A DNA stretch of 64,000 bases from Mucilaginibacter pedocola (lineage in GTDB: Bacteria; Bacteroidota; Bacteroidia; Sphingobacteriales; Sphingobacteriaceae): positions 1-64,000 of the forward strand of contig NZ_MBTF01000014.1 of assembly GCF_002013915.1 (NCBI RefSeq). The letters run 5' to 3'. Of the stretch, positions 24,267-33,512 are shown piece by piece. Made by a program: the position numbers and the translations under genes. The stretch's first letter is position 1, and every line of letters starts with the position of its first letter. The notes beneath the pieces are model-generated. The model did no database searches. It was not told where the DNA came from and saw only the letters and a program-made list of their open reading frames with translations.

Positions 24267-25073
24267 CTATTTTTCAAAGAATTCATCTACTCTTTTATTG
24301 AATTCGTCGGCTTTTTCCATCAACGTGGCGTGCCCGCTGCCCTTCACTATCCATAATTCGCTATTGGGTATATTCTTCTGAATGAGGCGTGTATGGCTAT
24401 CTACTATCACATCGTGCTCGCCGGCTATAATAAATGCAGGGCATTTTATTTGTTGCAGTTCGGTTAGTTTTATGTTTGGCTGAAACTGATCGAGCATAAA
24501 TACCTTCCACTTATTTTTGAGGACGGGCGTTTGCCAAACGCGGTTTTTGTTAGCGTTATAATATTTCACGCTTTCTTCCCAGCCCTTAGGATCAATAGCA
24601 GTAGTGCCTGGCCAGATGTTGGCGCCCGTAGATGCCAGTTTGATTACCTTATCAGGGTGACGCATGGCCATCAACAGGGCGTTGATGCCTCCATCGCTCC
24701 AGCCCAACACGTAAGCTTTGGGCACATGCATGGTATCTAAAAGGGCAGCAAAATCGTCGGCCATTTGCTCGAAGGTAAGTGAATCGCGCGGGTCGATGGT
24801 CTTGCCGTGTGCGCGGCCATCTACCAATATAACCCGGTATTTTTTAGCGAAGTAGGGCACGTTATCGGTAAACGAGCTCATGTCCCCGCCGTTGCCGTGT
24901 ATCATTAGCAGGGGCTTGCCGCTGCCGTACTCTTCTACATACATTTTAATGCCGTTCACATTGTAGTAGTGCCCGGCTTCGGGGTTATTGCCATACATAG
25001 TTTTTGGTTTACAGCCCAGTAAAGTTAGCAGTTGCGGTACCACCACAAATAACATCAGTCGTTTAATGCGCAT
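24267..25073 (-). CDS. Lipoprotein alpha/beta hydrolase
   Basis: This hydrolase of 268 residues has a lipoprotein signal (LLTLLGC, lipidated Cys about residue 20) and an alpha/beta hydrolase domain: oxyanion loop MIHGNGGDM, nucleophile Ser in GWSDGG (about 130), an Asp in GEHDVIVD and His in GSGHATLME. The full triad is visible. The ATG at 25073 is taken as start; a GTG at 25097 lies inside a dispersed repeat and is less likely. Substrate unknown. Confidence 0.88.
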   Translation of the reverse strand: MRIKRLMLFVVVPQLLTLLGCKPKTMYGNNPEAGHYYNVNGIKMYVEEYGSGKPLLMIHGNGGDMSSFTDNVPYFAKKYRVILVDGRAHGKTIDPRDSLTFEQMADDFAALLDTMHVPKAYVLGWSDGGINALLMAMRHPDKVIKLASTGANIWPGTTAIDPKGWEESVKYYNANKNRVWQTPVLKNKWKVFMLDQFQPNIKLTELQQIKCPAFIIAGEHDVIVDSHTRLIQKNIPNSELWIVKGSGHATLMEKADEFNKRVDEFFEK

Positions 25074-25212
25074 ATATAATTTAGTTAGGGATTTCACCGA
25101 TTATTTTTTTGATTCCACCGATAGGACATGATTCCCGCGATCTTTAACAGGATTTAAAGATAGGCAGGATTATTCAGGATTCGTTTTTGAATATCATATC
25201 AGAGATAGTTAT

Positions 25213-26076
25213 TTATTTTACTGCATTTCTCAAATACTCCGCTATTTCAGCATACTTCTTCAACTCTGCGTCATCACTCACTTCGTTGGGGGCATACTCC
25301 GCCCAGCCAAGCGGTGTGCCACCGTAAACTTTATCTGTAGCGTGTATATCAGCACCAGCCTCTACCAGCAACTTAACCGTTTCTAACGAACCCGACCATA
25401 CCGCCTGATGCAGTGGCGTGGCATGATGATGAAAACCACTACCTGCGTCGGGATAGCCATTAGGACTAATGCCTTCATCCAATAAATACTTAACCATATC
25501 CACCTGTCCATAAAATGCCGCTGCCGTAAGCGCCGCCAGTTTCTCGTTATCCGATGCTGTTGTTAACAGACGAGCTATATCATCCATTCGCCGCAAGCCA
25601 ATGGCCACGCCTAAGGTTAATTTTCCGCCGCGCTCAATTAAGTAATTAGCCGCTTCGGTGTTGCCGTGAGCCAAAGCCCCCATGCCGCCACCGGGTTGTG
25701 CGCCGGCATCTATCAGTGCCTTCATCATGGCTATTTGCACGCCGCAGTCGCGTGGTATGCGGCCCGTGGCTACCAGGCCAAGGCAATAGTCCAACTGCTG
25801 TTGTGCCGTTTCGGGTGCTTTGGTTTTAACCTCCCCTATCAGCAATTTGGTTATAGCTACAATGTTCTCCGCTAATTTCTCGTGCCTGATGGGGTTATCC
25901 GCCACAAACCATAGCAGGTACGGGTCTTTAAAGTAGCCTTCTTCGGTAGTTTGCAGTCGGTTGGTAATGAGGTCGGGGTTTTCGGTTATGAGCTGCTGTA
26001 GCTTATCGATATCACCTCAGTCAATAGCTTCAACTGCCTGCAGAAAGATGGGATTAATGATATCGGTGGTTTGCAT
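25213..26076 (-). pseudogene. Ankyrin-repeat protein gene with an in-frame TGA at codon 20
   Basis: The reading frame starts at the ATG at 26076 and reads MQTTDIINPIFLQAVEAID, then a TGA (26017-26019), and continues GDIDKLQQLITENPDLI in the same frame to 25213. The downstream part has four or five ankyrin repeats (such as TPLHQAVWSGSLETVKLLVEAGAD) and ends AEIAEYLRNAVK. The unbroken protein would be 287 residues. Translation could restart at the GTG at 25905, giving 230 residues that keep most repeats. The broken form suggests a recent nonsense mutation or a base error. Confidence 0.75.
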
Positions 26077-26110
26077 TTAAGGCTTTTGTTTAATAACGTT
26101 CGCTAATGTT

Positions 26111-26389
26111 TTATAAAAAGAAAGTCCTTGCCAACTGAATACAAACCACAGCGAAAACTACAACGTAAAAGTATTTGATCTTTTGCCTTTTCTTGTAAGC
26201 AAGAAAAATCCCAACACCAGCGGAGGCGAACAACAATAGAAATAATATCCTCAAAACTAACACAGCATCTTCATCTGTTTGCTTCAAGTCGGGTTCCCAT
26301 TCGTACCTGTATGGCGACACTAATAGCGTCAAAAAAAGTATCGACAATATCAACACAAGCAAAACAATATGTGGGATATAATTTCTCAC
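26111..26389 (-). CDS. Small three-helix membrane protein
   Basis: This protein of about 92 residues has three hydrophobic helices (IPHIVLLVLILSILFLTLLV, ILFLLLFASAGVGIFLAY and YFYVVVFAVVCIQLA) and short charged loops. I do not recognise it. The start is uncertain: the GTG at 26389 avoids overlap with the upstream oxidoreductase gene; an ATG at 26455 would overlap it by 50 bases. Confidence 0.55.
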   Translation of the reverse strand: MRNYIPHIVLLVLILSILFLTLLVSPYRYEWEPDLKQTDEDAVLVLRILFLLLFASAGVGIFLAYKKRQKIKYFYVVVFAVVCIQLARTFFL

Positions 26390-26405
26390 TCCTACTGTAA
26401 TTCTA

Positions 26406-27500
26406 CTATATGTTCTCCCATTTCCCGCTATCCAAACTGCGGTAAATGGCATCAACTACCTTCATATCTTTCAAGCCTTCTTCGCCGGGTACGCGGCTGG
26501 GTTTGTTGAGGGCAACGCAGGTGGCAAAATCGTCCATTTGGGCGGCTTGCTGGTTTATGTTAGGGATATTCATGGGCTTGCCATTCACTTTACCATCCAG
26601 CCCGCCGTAGCCAAATGCAGGTTCCAGTTCAAAGTTGCCATTCTCGGTGGTTACGTGCAGGTAGCCCCAATTGTTATTGTAGCTGCTTTTGCCTGTTACC
26701 TTGGCTCCGCTTGGAAATTTAAGTTCCCAAAACACGGTTTCGTCCACCTCCTTAAATAATTCGGGTTTAGTTTTTTCCTGTGTGGCTTTTACAGCTATAG
26801 GCTCCTCGCCTAACGTATAGCGCGAACCCTGGATAGAATAAATGCCCATATCCATCAGGCCGCCGCCACCTGCCAGGGCTTTCTTTAAGCGCCAGGCATT
26901 GGGGTCGCCGCCGTAGGTAAAGCCGTTGCCGGTATCTATTTGCGTTACTTTGCCCATCACCTTTTTCTGGCCCAGGCGCATTACTTCTTTGGTATGCGGT
27001 TCAAAATGCAGGCGGTAGCCTATAGATAGTAACCTGTTGGCCTTTTTACAGGCGGCTATCATTTCGCGGCATTCGGCAGCATTTAGTGCCATAGGTTTCT
27101 CGCATATAACGTGCTTGCCGGCCTGCGCTGCGCGAATGGTAAACTCTTTGTGCATGCTTACCGGCAAAACAATGTATACGATATCGATATCCGGGTTTTT
27201 AGCTATCTCGCCGAAGTTTTGGTAGTTGTAAATATTCTTCTGCGGGATGTTGTACTTTTTGCTCCAGTCTGCAGCTTTTTGCGGCGTGCCGGTAACAATC
27301 CCCGCCAGGTAACAGTTTTTAGTCTGCAACAAGGCCGGGGCCAGTTGCCCGCCGCTGTAATAACCCAGCCCCACCAGTGCAACGCCCATTTTCTTTTGGG
27401 CACCCAGGGCGTTTATGGCATTGCCCAACATTAAGGCCGTAGCGGCAACTGCACCGGTTTTAATAAAACCTCTGCGAGAAACTTGGTAATTGGTTTTCAT
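26406..27500 (-). CDS. Tat-exported Gfo/Idh/MocA-family oxidoreductase
   Basis: This 364-residue protein has a twin-arginine signal (SRRGFIKTG, then a hydrophobic stretch) and a NAD(P)-binding Rossmann fold (VALVGLGYYSGG, about 40). The family motif EKPMA follows near 135, and the C-terminal substrate domain carries GGGGLMDMGIYSI. Tat export with bound cofactor fits glycosidase-like or sugar-modifying members of the family. The substrate is unknown, but it lies in a region with glycan-acting enzymes. Confidence 0.9.
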   Translation of the reverse strand: MKTNYQVSRRGFIKTGAVAATALMLGNAINALGAQKKMGVALVGLGYYSGGQLAPALLQTKNCYLAGIVTGTPQKAADWSKKYNIPQKNIYNYQNFGEIAKNPDIDIVYIVLPVSMHKEFTIRAAQAGKHVICEKPMALNAAECREMIAACKKANRLLSIGYRLHFEPHTKEVMRLGQKKVMGKVTQIDTGNGFTYGGDPNAWRLKKALAGGGGLMDMGIYSIQGSRYTLGEEPIAVKATQEKTKPELFKEVDETVFWELKFPSGAKVTGKSSYNNNWGYLHVTTENGNFELEPAFGYGGLDGKVNGKPMNIPNINQQAAQMDDFATCVALNKPSRVPGEEGLKDMKVVDAIYRSLDSGKWENI

Positions 27501-27714
27501 AACGATAAATGGCTTGATGGTTTACAAGGGGCATTTAAAGTTAGGGAAAATATTTTGTGAATGGTTGAATAAGAGAGTGGTGAATGGTTGTATTGTGGTT
27601 AGGCATTGTGGCTAAACCCCTCCCTGCCTTTGCGCGCAACCAGCCACACCCCTTCCAAGATAGGGAGTTTATAAGCAAAAATCCTGCTTAATCCTTAAAT
27701 CCCTTAATCCTGTT

Positions 27715-28536
27715 TTAATTACCGAAGCCCGCCTTATACTTCTTTATCGCCCGAATAATAGACTGCACTATCTCGTTCTGCCCTTCTGCCGAGTTGAGGT
27801 AGCGCTCGTCGTCGGGGTTATTTATAAAACCCGTTTCTATCAGCAGGCCCGGCATGCCGCTTTGTTGCAACACCAGTACGCCCTGCTCTTTTACGCCGGC
27901 GCTTGGGCGGCCGTCGGTATCGGTAAATTCGGTATCAAGCAGTTCGCCAAATTGTACGCTTTGTTTGCGGTAGCGTTGCTGAAAGGCCGCCAGCACAATG
28001 GCATTCATGGCGGCATCTTCGCCATAGCCGTTATATTTTTCTTTATAATCTTTCTCCTGGTAAATAGAGGCGTTCTCGCGCAGAGCCTCCAATTGTTCCT
28101 GTTTGCGGTGGAAACCATACAGTAGCAGCATAGCACCGCGGCGGGTACCCACACGTTGCGGGGTAGAGTTGCAATGGATAGAGATGAACAGGTTGGCTTT
28201 ACTGTCGTTAGCAATATCGGCACGGTTATGCAGTTCCACAAACTTATCAGTACTGCGGGTCATGATCACATTGATGCCGGGGAGTTGGTCGTTAAGGGCT
28301 TCTTTCAGCTTTTTACCAATGCTGAGGGCCACGGTTTTCTCGTTACTGTAAGCGCCGTGCGCGCCGGGGTCTTTACCGCCATGGCCGGGGTCTATCACGA
28401 TGGTTTTAAAACGAAACGAGCGGGTAGAATCTTCGGGCTTAGTGCCAGATTGCGCATGCGCCGGGCGATGGGCGGCGATCAAGAATAAAGAACAAGCTAA
28501 CAAAACAGCTCTTACGTTAAAGGGCTTAAAAAACAT
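27715..28536 (-). CDS. Secreted N-acetylmuramoyl-L-alanine amidase
   Basis: This 273-residue exported amidase cleaves the bond between muramic acid and the stem peptide. It has a signal peptide (about 1-28, ending AHA-Q) and an Amidase_3 domain: VIDPGHGGKDPGA (about 48), NLFISIHCNS (about 115) and ETGFINNPDD near the end, giving the His/Glu/His zinc ligands. The start is the ATG at 28536; the frame to 28599 adds an unconserved tail. Confidence 0.92.
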   Translation of the reverse strand: MFFKPFNVRAVLLACSLFLIAAHRPAHAQSGTKPEDSTRSFRFKTIVIDPGHGGKDPGAHGAYSNEKTVALSIGKKLKEALNDQLPGINVIMTRSTDKFVELHNRADIANDSKANLFISIHCNSTPQRVGTRRGAMLLLYGFHRKQEQLEALRENASIYQEKDYKEKYNGYGEDAAMNAIVLAAFQQRYRKQSVQFGELLDTEFTDTDGRPSAGVKEQGVLVLQQSGMPGLLIETGFINNPDDERYLNSAEGQNEIVQSIIRAIKKYKAGFGN

Positions 28537-28719
28537 GGCGCAAAGATATATGATAGTTTCGAGGTATAAACCCCGTGTTTTTGAATTATTTGCCGGCATT
28601 ACACGATTATAAATGGCTCTCGTCCCTATAAAGGCTAAACAGACAAGATTGTTTTATGAGAGACTAAAACAAGAGCCCATGGTTTAACACGATTTAAGGA
28701 TGGAGCGATTTACACGATT

Positions 28720-29050
28720 ATTCTTGCAAACTAAATTTGGACAGGATTTTGAGGATGGATAGGATGGGCAGGATTTTTTATTTTTTTGATTTCACAGATT
28801 TCAAATTGATTCCACCGATTTTTAATCCTGCTTAACCAACAAATTCTGTCATACTGTTAAAGAATCGTGCAAATCGATAGATCCTTCAGTCGTATTAGAT
28901 TTTGAGATAGATAGGATAGGCCGGATTTTTTTTTGGGATTACACAGATTAAAAAAAAATTCCACCGATTTTTAATCCTGCTTAATCAACAAATCCTGTCA
29001 TCCTGTTAAAAAGTCCTGTTTTAATCTTGCAATCCCTTAATCCTGTCAAA
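28720..29050. repeat. Two degenerate copies of a decayed repeat in the 28.5-29.1 kb gap
   Basis: Copy one (about 28740-28870) and copy two (about 28900-29040) share, in the same order, gatNgataggat, gcaggatttttt or gccggattttttt, gatt(t/a)cacagatt, ttccaccgatttttaatcctgctta and caaatcctgtcat. Fragments of this family also lie near 6661, 25080-25180 and 27680-27714. The gap 28537-29078 holds no gene that I can support. Confidence 0.65.
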
Positions 29051-29078
29051 AGAATTGCCTGGTTGCACTACTCGTATT

Positions 29079-30119
29079 TTAAGCGATATTATGTTTAGCA
29101 ACGAAACTCTTTACCTTCTCCATTAATCCCTGTTTCAGTTTGAGGTATGCAGGGCTGTTGCTCAACTTCGTGTCGAAGCCGATTTTACCGCCGCCCCAGT
29201 TAAAGCGCGGGGTGAGTTTGCCGTCTTCAAAATCAATCAGGTTGAAGAGTTCCAACAGGCCATCCATACGGCAAAAGCTTACTTCGTCCTGTTTCAGGTC
29301 GTTCACGTAAATGGCAGGCGTGCCCATGCCTACCGATGGTAGGGCGCAATGCACGCGACTGGTTACCACGAATGCAGCTTTGGCATATTTACGCAATAGT
29401 TCGCGGGCGTATTCAAATTTCTCGTCCTCGTCTTTGTAGGTCTTCAGCGGATCGGCATGTTTGATGTACTCGGCTTGCGTAAGTACCTCGTCGGTAAAAT
29501 AAGGCGAGTAACTTTTATAAAAACTGGCTGCGCGTATCATCCAGCGCAGGTTGGTAAAGCCCGAGCGGCGCTGTGATATGGTTTTTATGGTATTGTATTT
29601 GGTGAGCAATGTCCAGGTAAAACCTATCAGCGAGCTATCGCGCTTAATGGGTTCGTATTTGGTATCAACAAAATAGGCTTTCCGCTCTTTCACCGGGTCG
29701 GTAAAGGTTTCGCCAAGGGTTAGCGTTAAACAACCCGAAAAGTAAGCATCTATACCTTTGGCGTTTAGTACTTCTGCGGTTTTGCGGTCGCGGCAGCCAA
29801 TAGGGGCATATTGTTTAAGGTAATCAACAATTTGCGGGGTGTTTAAAAAGTGTTCCTGCGCCAGTACATTCAGGTGGAAGGATATAAAATACGGCAGGAT
29901 ACTTTTTGCAGGCGGCCAGTTTTTGGGGTGGTGGGTAAACCAGCCATTCATAATAAGGACCACTTCTTCGCCGGTGTACTCGTTCAACAATTCGCGGTTT
30001 AAATAAACATCGGCTTTGCCGCCTAAAAACTGCAATGCTGCCAGGCTTTGCACATAATCGCCAACGTTGTCTTTCCTGTAACCCGATTCGTATATAAGTA
30101 CGCCTTTTTTTAAACCCAT
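29079..30119 (-). CDS. Polysaccharide pyruvyl transferase-family protein
   Basis: This 346-residue cytoplasmic protein matches the polysaccharide pyruvyl transferase family, which adds pyruvate ketals to cell-surface glycans. Seen blocks are LIYESGYRKDNVGDYVQSLAA (about 8-28), VLIMNGWFTHH (about 54), PIGCRDRKTAEVLNAKG (about 106) and FVVTSRVHCALPSVGMGTPAIYVN (about 252). It is not beside an exopolysaccharide cluster. Function is inferred from family only. Confidence 0.85.
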   Translation of the reverse strand: MGLKKGVLIYESGYRKDNVGDYVQSLAALQFLGGKADVYLNRELLNEYTGEEVVLIMNGWFTHHPKNWPPAKSILPYFISFHLNVLAQEHFLNTPQIVDYLKQYAPIGCRDRKTAEVLNAKGIDAYFSGCLTLTLGETFTDPVKERKAYFVDTKYEPIKRDSSLIGFTWTLLTKYNTIKTISQRRSGFTNLRWMIRAASFYKSYSPYFTDEVLTQAEYIKHADPLKTYKDEDEKFEYARELLRKYAKAAFVVTSRVHCALPSVGMGTPAIYVNDLKQDEVSFCRMDGLLELFNLIDFEDGKLTPRFNWGGGKIGFDTKLSNSPAYLKLKQGLMEKVKSFVAKHNIA

Positions 30120-30468
30120 AAATTTGTGATAGATGCCCTTTTATTGGGCTAAAATAAGGATAAATGCCGAACGGGCAAGGCGAAAAGGCATTTGAATAAG
30201 TGTTTGAGAGATCAAACTACAGCAGGCATTCCGCTGCTGTGTAACCTTATCTCCCATATCCCAAAATGACGCCCTAAGACAAACACTTTGCTTTTTGGTT
30301 TGTATGCAATATCCACCTTCCGGAAGTTTTCCACAATTACAATTTTAATTATTTGAAAATAAGGAACTTAAAAACATACACAACCCATAGGTTTCGCTAA
30401 AATTAATTTTATCTGCAACCTATTGTTATTGTGCTGCGTATTACAGGTATAATTTATAAGTACAGGTT
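30120..30468. other. Divergent promoter region with small hairpin
   Basis: This 349-bp gene-free stretch lies between the divergent genes at 30119 and 30469. It holds a 7-bp hairpin acagcag/ctgctgt (30219-30225 with 30234-30240) and AT-rich DNA towards 30469. I see no repeat family or reading frame in it. Confidence 0.5.
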
Positions 30469-30795
30469 ATGGACGCATTATTCTCAAACTCTACCGGCAT
30501 TTTCTTCTTCTTCCTGCTTTTGGGCAGCACTATAGTTTACTTCATATTAAGGTACGATAAAACGCAGCGCACAAAAATGAATGGCATACTGGCGCAAACA
30601 CAGGATGTAAAACCATTGCTAATGGCAAAAGCCATAAACCATAAACTGAAAGCTATTAAACCCCAGCTTAACCACGAGAACCGCCGCGATATAGCCAAAC
30701 AACTGGATGACCTGGTTGCTGCTTACGACCGCGGACAAGTATCGTTACCCGAATACTGCACCAGGTTGAACAACCTGCTTGCGATGGTAGCATAA
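30469..30795 (+). CDS. Single-pass membrane protein with helical tail
   Basis: This 108-residue protein has one hydrophobic helix (about 10-28) followed by an 80-residue helical, basic tail (KPLLMAKAINHKLKAIKPQLNHENRRDIAKQLDDLVAAYDRG). The tail probably lies in the cytoplasm. I do not recognise the family. It is followed by mnmD 127 bases downstream. Confidence 0.6.
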   Translation: MDALFSNSTGIFFFFLLLGSTIVYFILRYDKTQRTKMNGILAQTQDVKPLLMAKAINHKLKAIKPQLNHENRRDIAKQLDDLVAAYDRGQVSLPEYCTRLNNLLAMVA

Positions 30796-30922
30796 TTGGT
30801 TATAGTTGATGGTTCATGGTTGATAGTTCCATGGAAAAAAGGTGGAGTGGCCATTTTCAATTTAACTGAACTCTGGCCTTCAACCTCTCATCTCTAACCA
30901 ATTATTCCTAAGTTTGGCGCTT

Positions 30923-31621
30923 ATGAGCGCCAGCGAAGAACAAAACCACCTGCAAATAGTTGCCACTGCCGATGGCTCTAACACCATCTACAACGCGCTG
31001 GTTGGCGAAAATTACCACTCGCGTAATGGTGCCCATCAGGAAAGCCGGCACGTTTTTCTGCAACAGGGGCTTCAGCACTTCATCAGCCTGCAGCAAGCCC
31101 CGCCTACATCAATAAGCGTATTAGAGGTTGGCTTGGGCACCGGGTTAAACTTTTTGTTAACTGCCGACTACTGCACCACGCAAAACATCCATCTTGATTA
31201 TTGCGGTATAGAAGCCTACCCGCTTAGTGCCGAAATGATGAGCCAAACCGGGTACCATCAGTATACTTCCGCCCCGCTTTGGCAAAGCTTTTTAGAACAT
31301 TATCCCGCCTCGTTGTCGGCACCGGCAGGCGTTAACGACTTTGTAACCCTGCAAACCGTTCACAGCCAACTACAAACTTTTACATCCGATAAGAAATTCA
31401 ACGTAATTTATTTCGACGCCTTTGCATCGGCCCATCAGCCCGAAATGTGGACAGATGAGGCCATTGCCCATACCATCAGCTTCCTGAAACCCGGTGGCGT
31501 ATTTGTAACCTACGCCATTACCGGCAACCTTAAACGTTGCATAAAATCCCTTGGGCTTAAAGTGGAAAAAGCCCCCGGCGCACCGGGGAAGAGGGAGATG
31601 TTGAGGGCTATTGCCAGTTAG
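30923..31621 (+). CDS. mnmD: tRNA 5-methylaminomethyl-2-thiouridine methyltransferase
   Basis: This 232-residue SAM-dependent enzyme finishes the wobble modification mnm5s2U34 of tRNAs for Lys, Glu and Gln. It corresponds to the methyltransferase half of MnmC, which in many bacteria is a separate protein. Seen motifs: SAM-binding LEVGLGTGLNFLLT (about 66) and YFDAFASAHQPEMWTDEA (about 165), the hallmark acidic loop. The ATG at 30923 is used; a TTG at 30914 would add three residues. Confidence 0.88.
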   Translation: MSASEEQNHLQIVATADGSNTIYNALVGENYHSRNGAHQESRHVFLQQGLQHFISLQQAPPTSISVLEVGLGTGLNFLLTADYCTTQNIHLDYCGIEAYPLSAEMMSQTGYHQYTSAPLWQSFLEHYPASLSAPAGVNDFVTLQTVHSQLQTFTSDKKFNVIYFDAFASAHQPEMWTDEAIAHTISFLKPGGVFVTYAITGNLKRCIKSLGLKVEKAPGAPGKREMLRAIAS

Positions 31622-31838
31622 CAGTGGGCAGAGGGCAGTTAGCAGTATTTTATGAAATCGAGTTTGGGCGATTTCAGTCACTAACAAAATAAAAGTCTTT
31701 GCTCATTCTGCCCATTCCATAAATTCTTTAAAAATTCGAGTGCAGAAGAGAGTTTTTACTGCAACCTAAACTCCCACCTCGTAGTCTTATAAATACTTAG
31801 TATATTACTGCTGCTCCTAAAATCCTATTTGCAAAAAA
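31622..31838. other. Repeat-rich gap before the esterase gene
   Basis: It holds gcagtgggcagagggcagttagcagt-type short repeats, and a half-copy of the inverted-repeat family of 4191-4299 (ccattccataaattctttaaaaattcgag, about 31712-31740). The last 60 bases look like promoter DNA for the gene at 31839. Confidence 0.5.
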
Positions 31839-33377
31839 ATGAAAAGACCCTTTACGCGCTTATTTCTGCTGATAACATTAATTGCTTGTACAAACATTGC
31901 CGCCAAGGCACAGGATACCGTTATTATTAAACAAGATATACAGTATCTCGACTCGCTGCAATCGCCCATACTGGGGCAAAAACGTATGCTGCAGGTTTTC
32001 CTTCCCGAAGGTTACAAACCCGGCAGCACCGATAAATACGATGTGCTTTACGTGCTCGATGGCGGGAACTGGAACACAGGGCTTATTAAAAATATACAGC
32101 GTTTTGTGGAGGGCGAAAGTTATATGCCGCCAACCATTATTGTAAGCGTACTGGGTATCGACCGTAACCACGACCTTACCCCTACCCACATCTCTGAATT
32201 TAAAACATCGGGCGGCGCTGATAATTTCCTCAATTTTATCACTACCGAGCTAATCCCTTACATCAATAAGAAATATCCGACTAATGGCGATAATACCTTG
32301 TGGGGGCATTCGTTTGGTGGCTTGTTTGTTATAAATGCTTTGCTAACGCAACCATCGGCCTTCAAATCGTACATAGCTGCCGACCCAAGCCTGTGGTGGG
32401 AAAACCAATACATTAAAAAGATCGCTCCCGAAAAACTAAAGGCCATACAAACCACCGGCATTACCCTGTTCATTAGCAGCCGCGAAGGCACCGAAGGCGA
32501 CGGGATGAAAATAACACCCATAGATACCGTGCTGCAACAATATGCGCCTGCCAACCTGAAATGGAAAAGCATCAAATACCCCAACGAAACCCACGCCTCG
32601 GTGCGGTTTAAAACCACTTACGATGGATTAAAATTTTCGTACGGGTGGGAAACGGGTAAGATAGAGTTTCACCCGATGGCCGGCGTGATAGATAAAAAGC
32701 AACCCTTAACGGTATGGTACATGGGCGATACCGCCAGCACTCACTATACCCTTAACGGCGAAATCCCTACCCTTGCTTCGCTAAAAGCAACGCCTGATAT
32801 TGTGCTGGATAAAGCCGCTACACTAAGCTTTAAGCAATTTACCAACCGCAGCCGGTACGACAAAACAAAAACCGGCACCTTCACTTTAGAAGATACCTGG
32901 AAACCTGCGGCCAAACCCAAAAACGCCCGAGCCGGAGGTTTGCATTACGCCTACTACGAAGGCGACTACAAAACCGCAACCGAACTAAAAAACCTAAAAC
33001 CGCAACAACAAGGCTTGGCAGACACCACCTTTGATGCCGATAAACTCCCGCGCAAAAACCATTACGCCATGGTGTTGGATGGTTTTATAGAAGCCAAAGA
33101 AGATGGCTATTACATTTTGGGATTAGAAGCTGACAAAAACTCAAAGCTTTACATCAACAACCGGATGCTGGTAGATTGGCAGGGCAGCTACAACGAAAGC
33201 AGCTCATCATACGTAGTACCGCTCAAAAAGGGCTTCTACCCCATCAGGATAGAGTATTTTCACCAGATAGAAGATTTTAAGCTGCAGCTGAGCTATATAA
33301 CCCCATCCGGCCTAAAAACCAAAAACGGGATGACGGTTCCGTTTGGGGTGTTGTATTCAGTAGGCGGTTTGCAGTAA
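31839..33377 (+). CDS. Secreted esterase (alpha/beta) with C-terminal PA14 domain
   Basis: This 512-residue protein has a signal peptide (1-24), an esterase domain of the Fes/esterase-D type (about 35-275, nucleophile Ser in GHSFGG near 153) and a PA14-like beta domain at the end (about 405-505: GFIEAKEDGYYILGLEADKNSKLYINNRMLVD, YPIRIEYFHQ). PA14 domains bind carbohydrate, so the enzyme may deacylate surface or dietary glycans. A linker of about 130 residues lies between the domains. Ester substrate is unknown. Confidence 0.85.
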   Translation: MKRPFTRLFLLITLIACTNIAAKAQDTVIIKQDIQYLDSLQSPILGQKRMLQVFLPEGYKPGSTDKYDVLYVLDGGNWNTGLIKNIQRFVEGESYMPPTIIVSVLGIDRNHDLTPTHISEFKTSGGADNFLNFITTELIPYINKKYPTNGDNTLWGHSFGGLFVINALLTQPSAFKSYIAADPSLWWENQYIKKIAPEKLKAIQTTGITLFISSREGTEGDGMKITPIDTVLQQYAPANLKWKSIKYPNETHASVRFKTTYDGLKFSYGWETGKIEFHPMAGVIDKKQPLTVWYMGDTASTHYTLNGEIPTLASLKATPDIVLDKAATLSFKQFTNRSRYDKTKTGTFTLEDTWKPAAKPKNARAGGLHYAYYEGDYKTATELKNLKPQQQGLADTTFDADKLPRKNHYAMVLDGFIEAKEDGYYILGLEADKNSKLYINNRMLVDWQGSYNESSSSYVVPLKKGFYPIRIEYFHQIEDFKLQLSYITPSGLKTKNGMTVPFGVLYSVGGLQ

Positions 33378-33498
33378 GCGGTTTGCAGTTTCCAGTAGGC
33401 GTCGCAATTATTAAACTGCGAACCGGCAACTGCAAACTGAAAAAAATCTGCAAACTAAAAAAGCAACTGCAAACCGCACACTGCCAACTGCAAACTGT
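33363..33498. repeat. Cluster of ctgcaaac and gtttgcag repeats
   Basis: Two copies of gcggtttgcagt (33364-33375 and 33378-33389) at the esterase 3' end face several copies of (a)ctgcaaac between 33430 and 33497. One pair, 33378-33390 with 33465-33477, is a perfect 13-bp inverted repeat. The cluster lies between the esterase stop and the mazG promoter. Confidence 0.55.
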
Positions 33499-33506
33499 TA
33501 TCTTTG
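33499..33506 (+). promoter_or_regulatory. mazG -7 box TATCTTTG
   Basis: This exact TAnnTTTG match ends 6 bases before the ATG at 33513, so mazG is probably transcribed as a leaderless or very short-leader mRNA. Confidence 0.65.
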
Positions 33507-33512
33507 CAGCCT

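Noticed and set aside
25074..25097. GTG start of the lipoprotein hydrolase
   Set aside because: It lies in a dispersed repeat; the ATG at 25073 gives a normal lipoprotein signal.
26017..26019. TGA at codon 20 of the ankyrin gene as selenocysteine
   Set aside because: There is no selenocysteine insertion context and the position is not a catalytic Cys in ankyrin proteins; a nonsense change is simpler.
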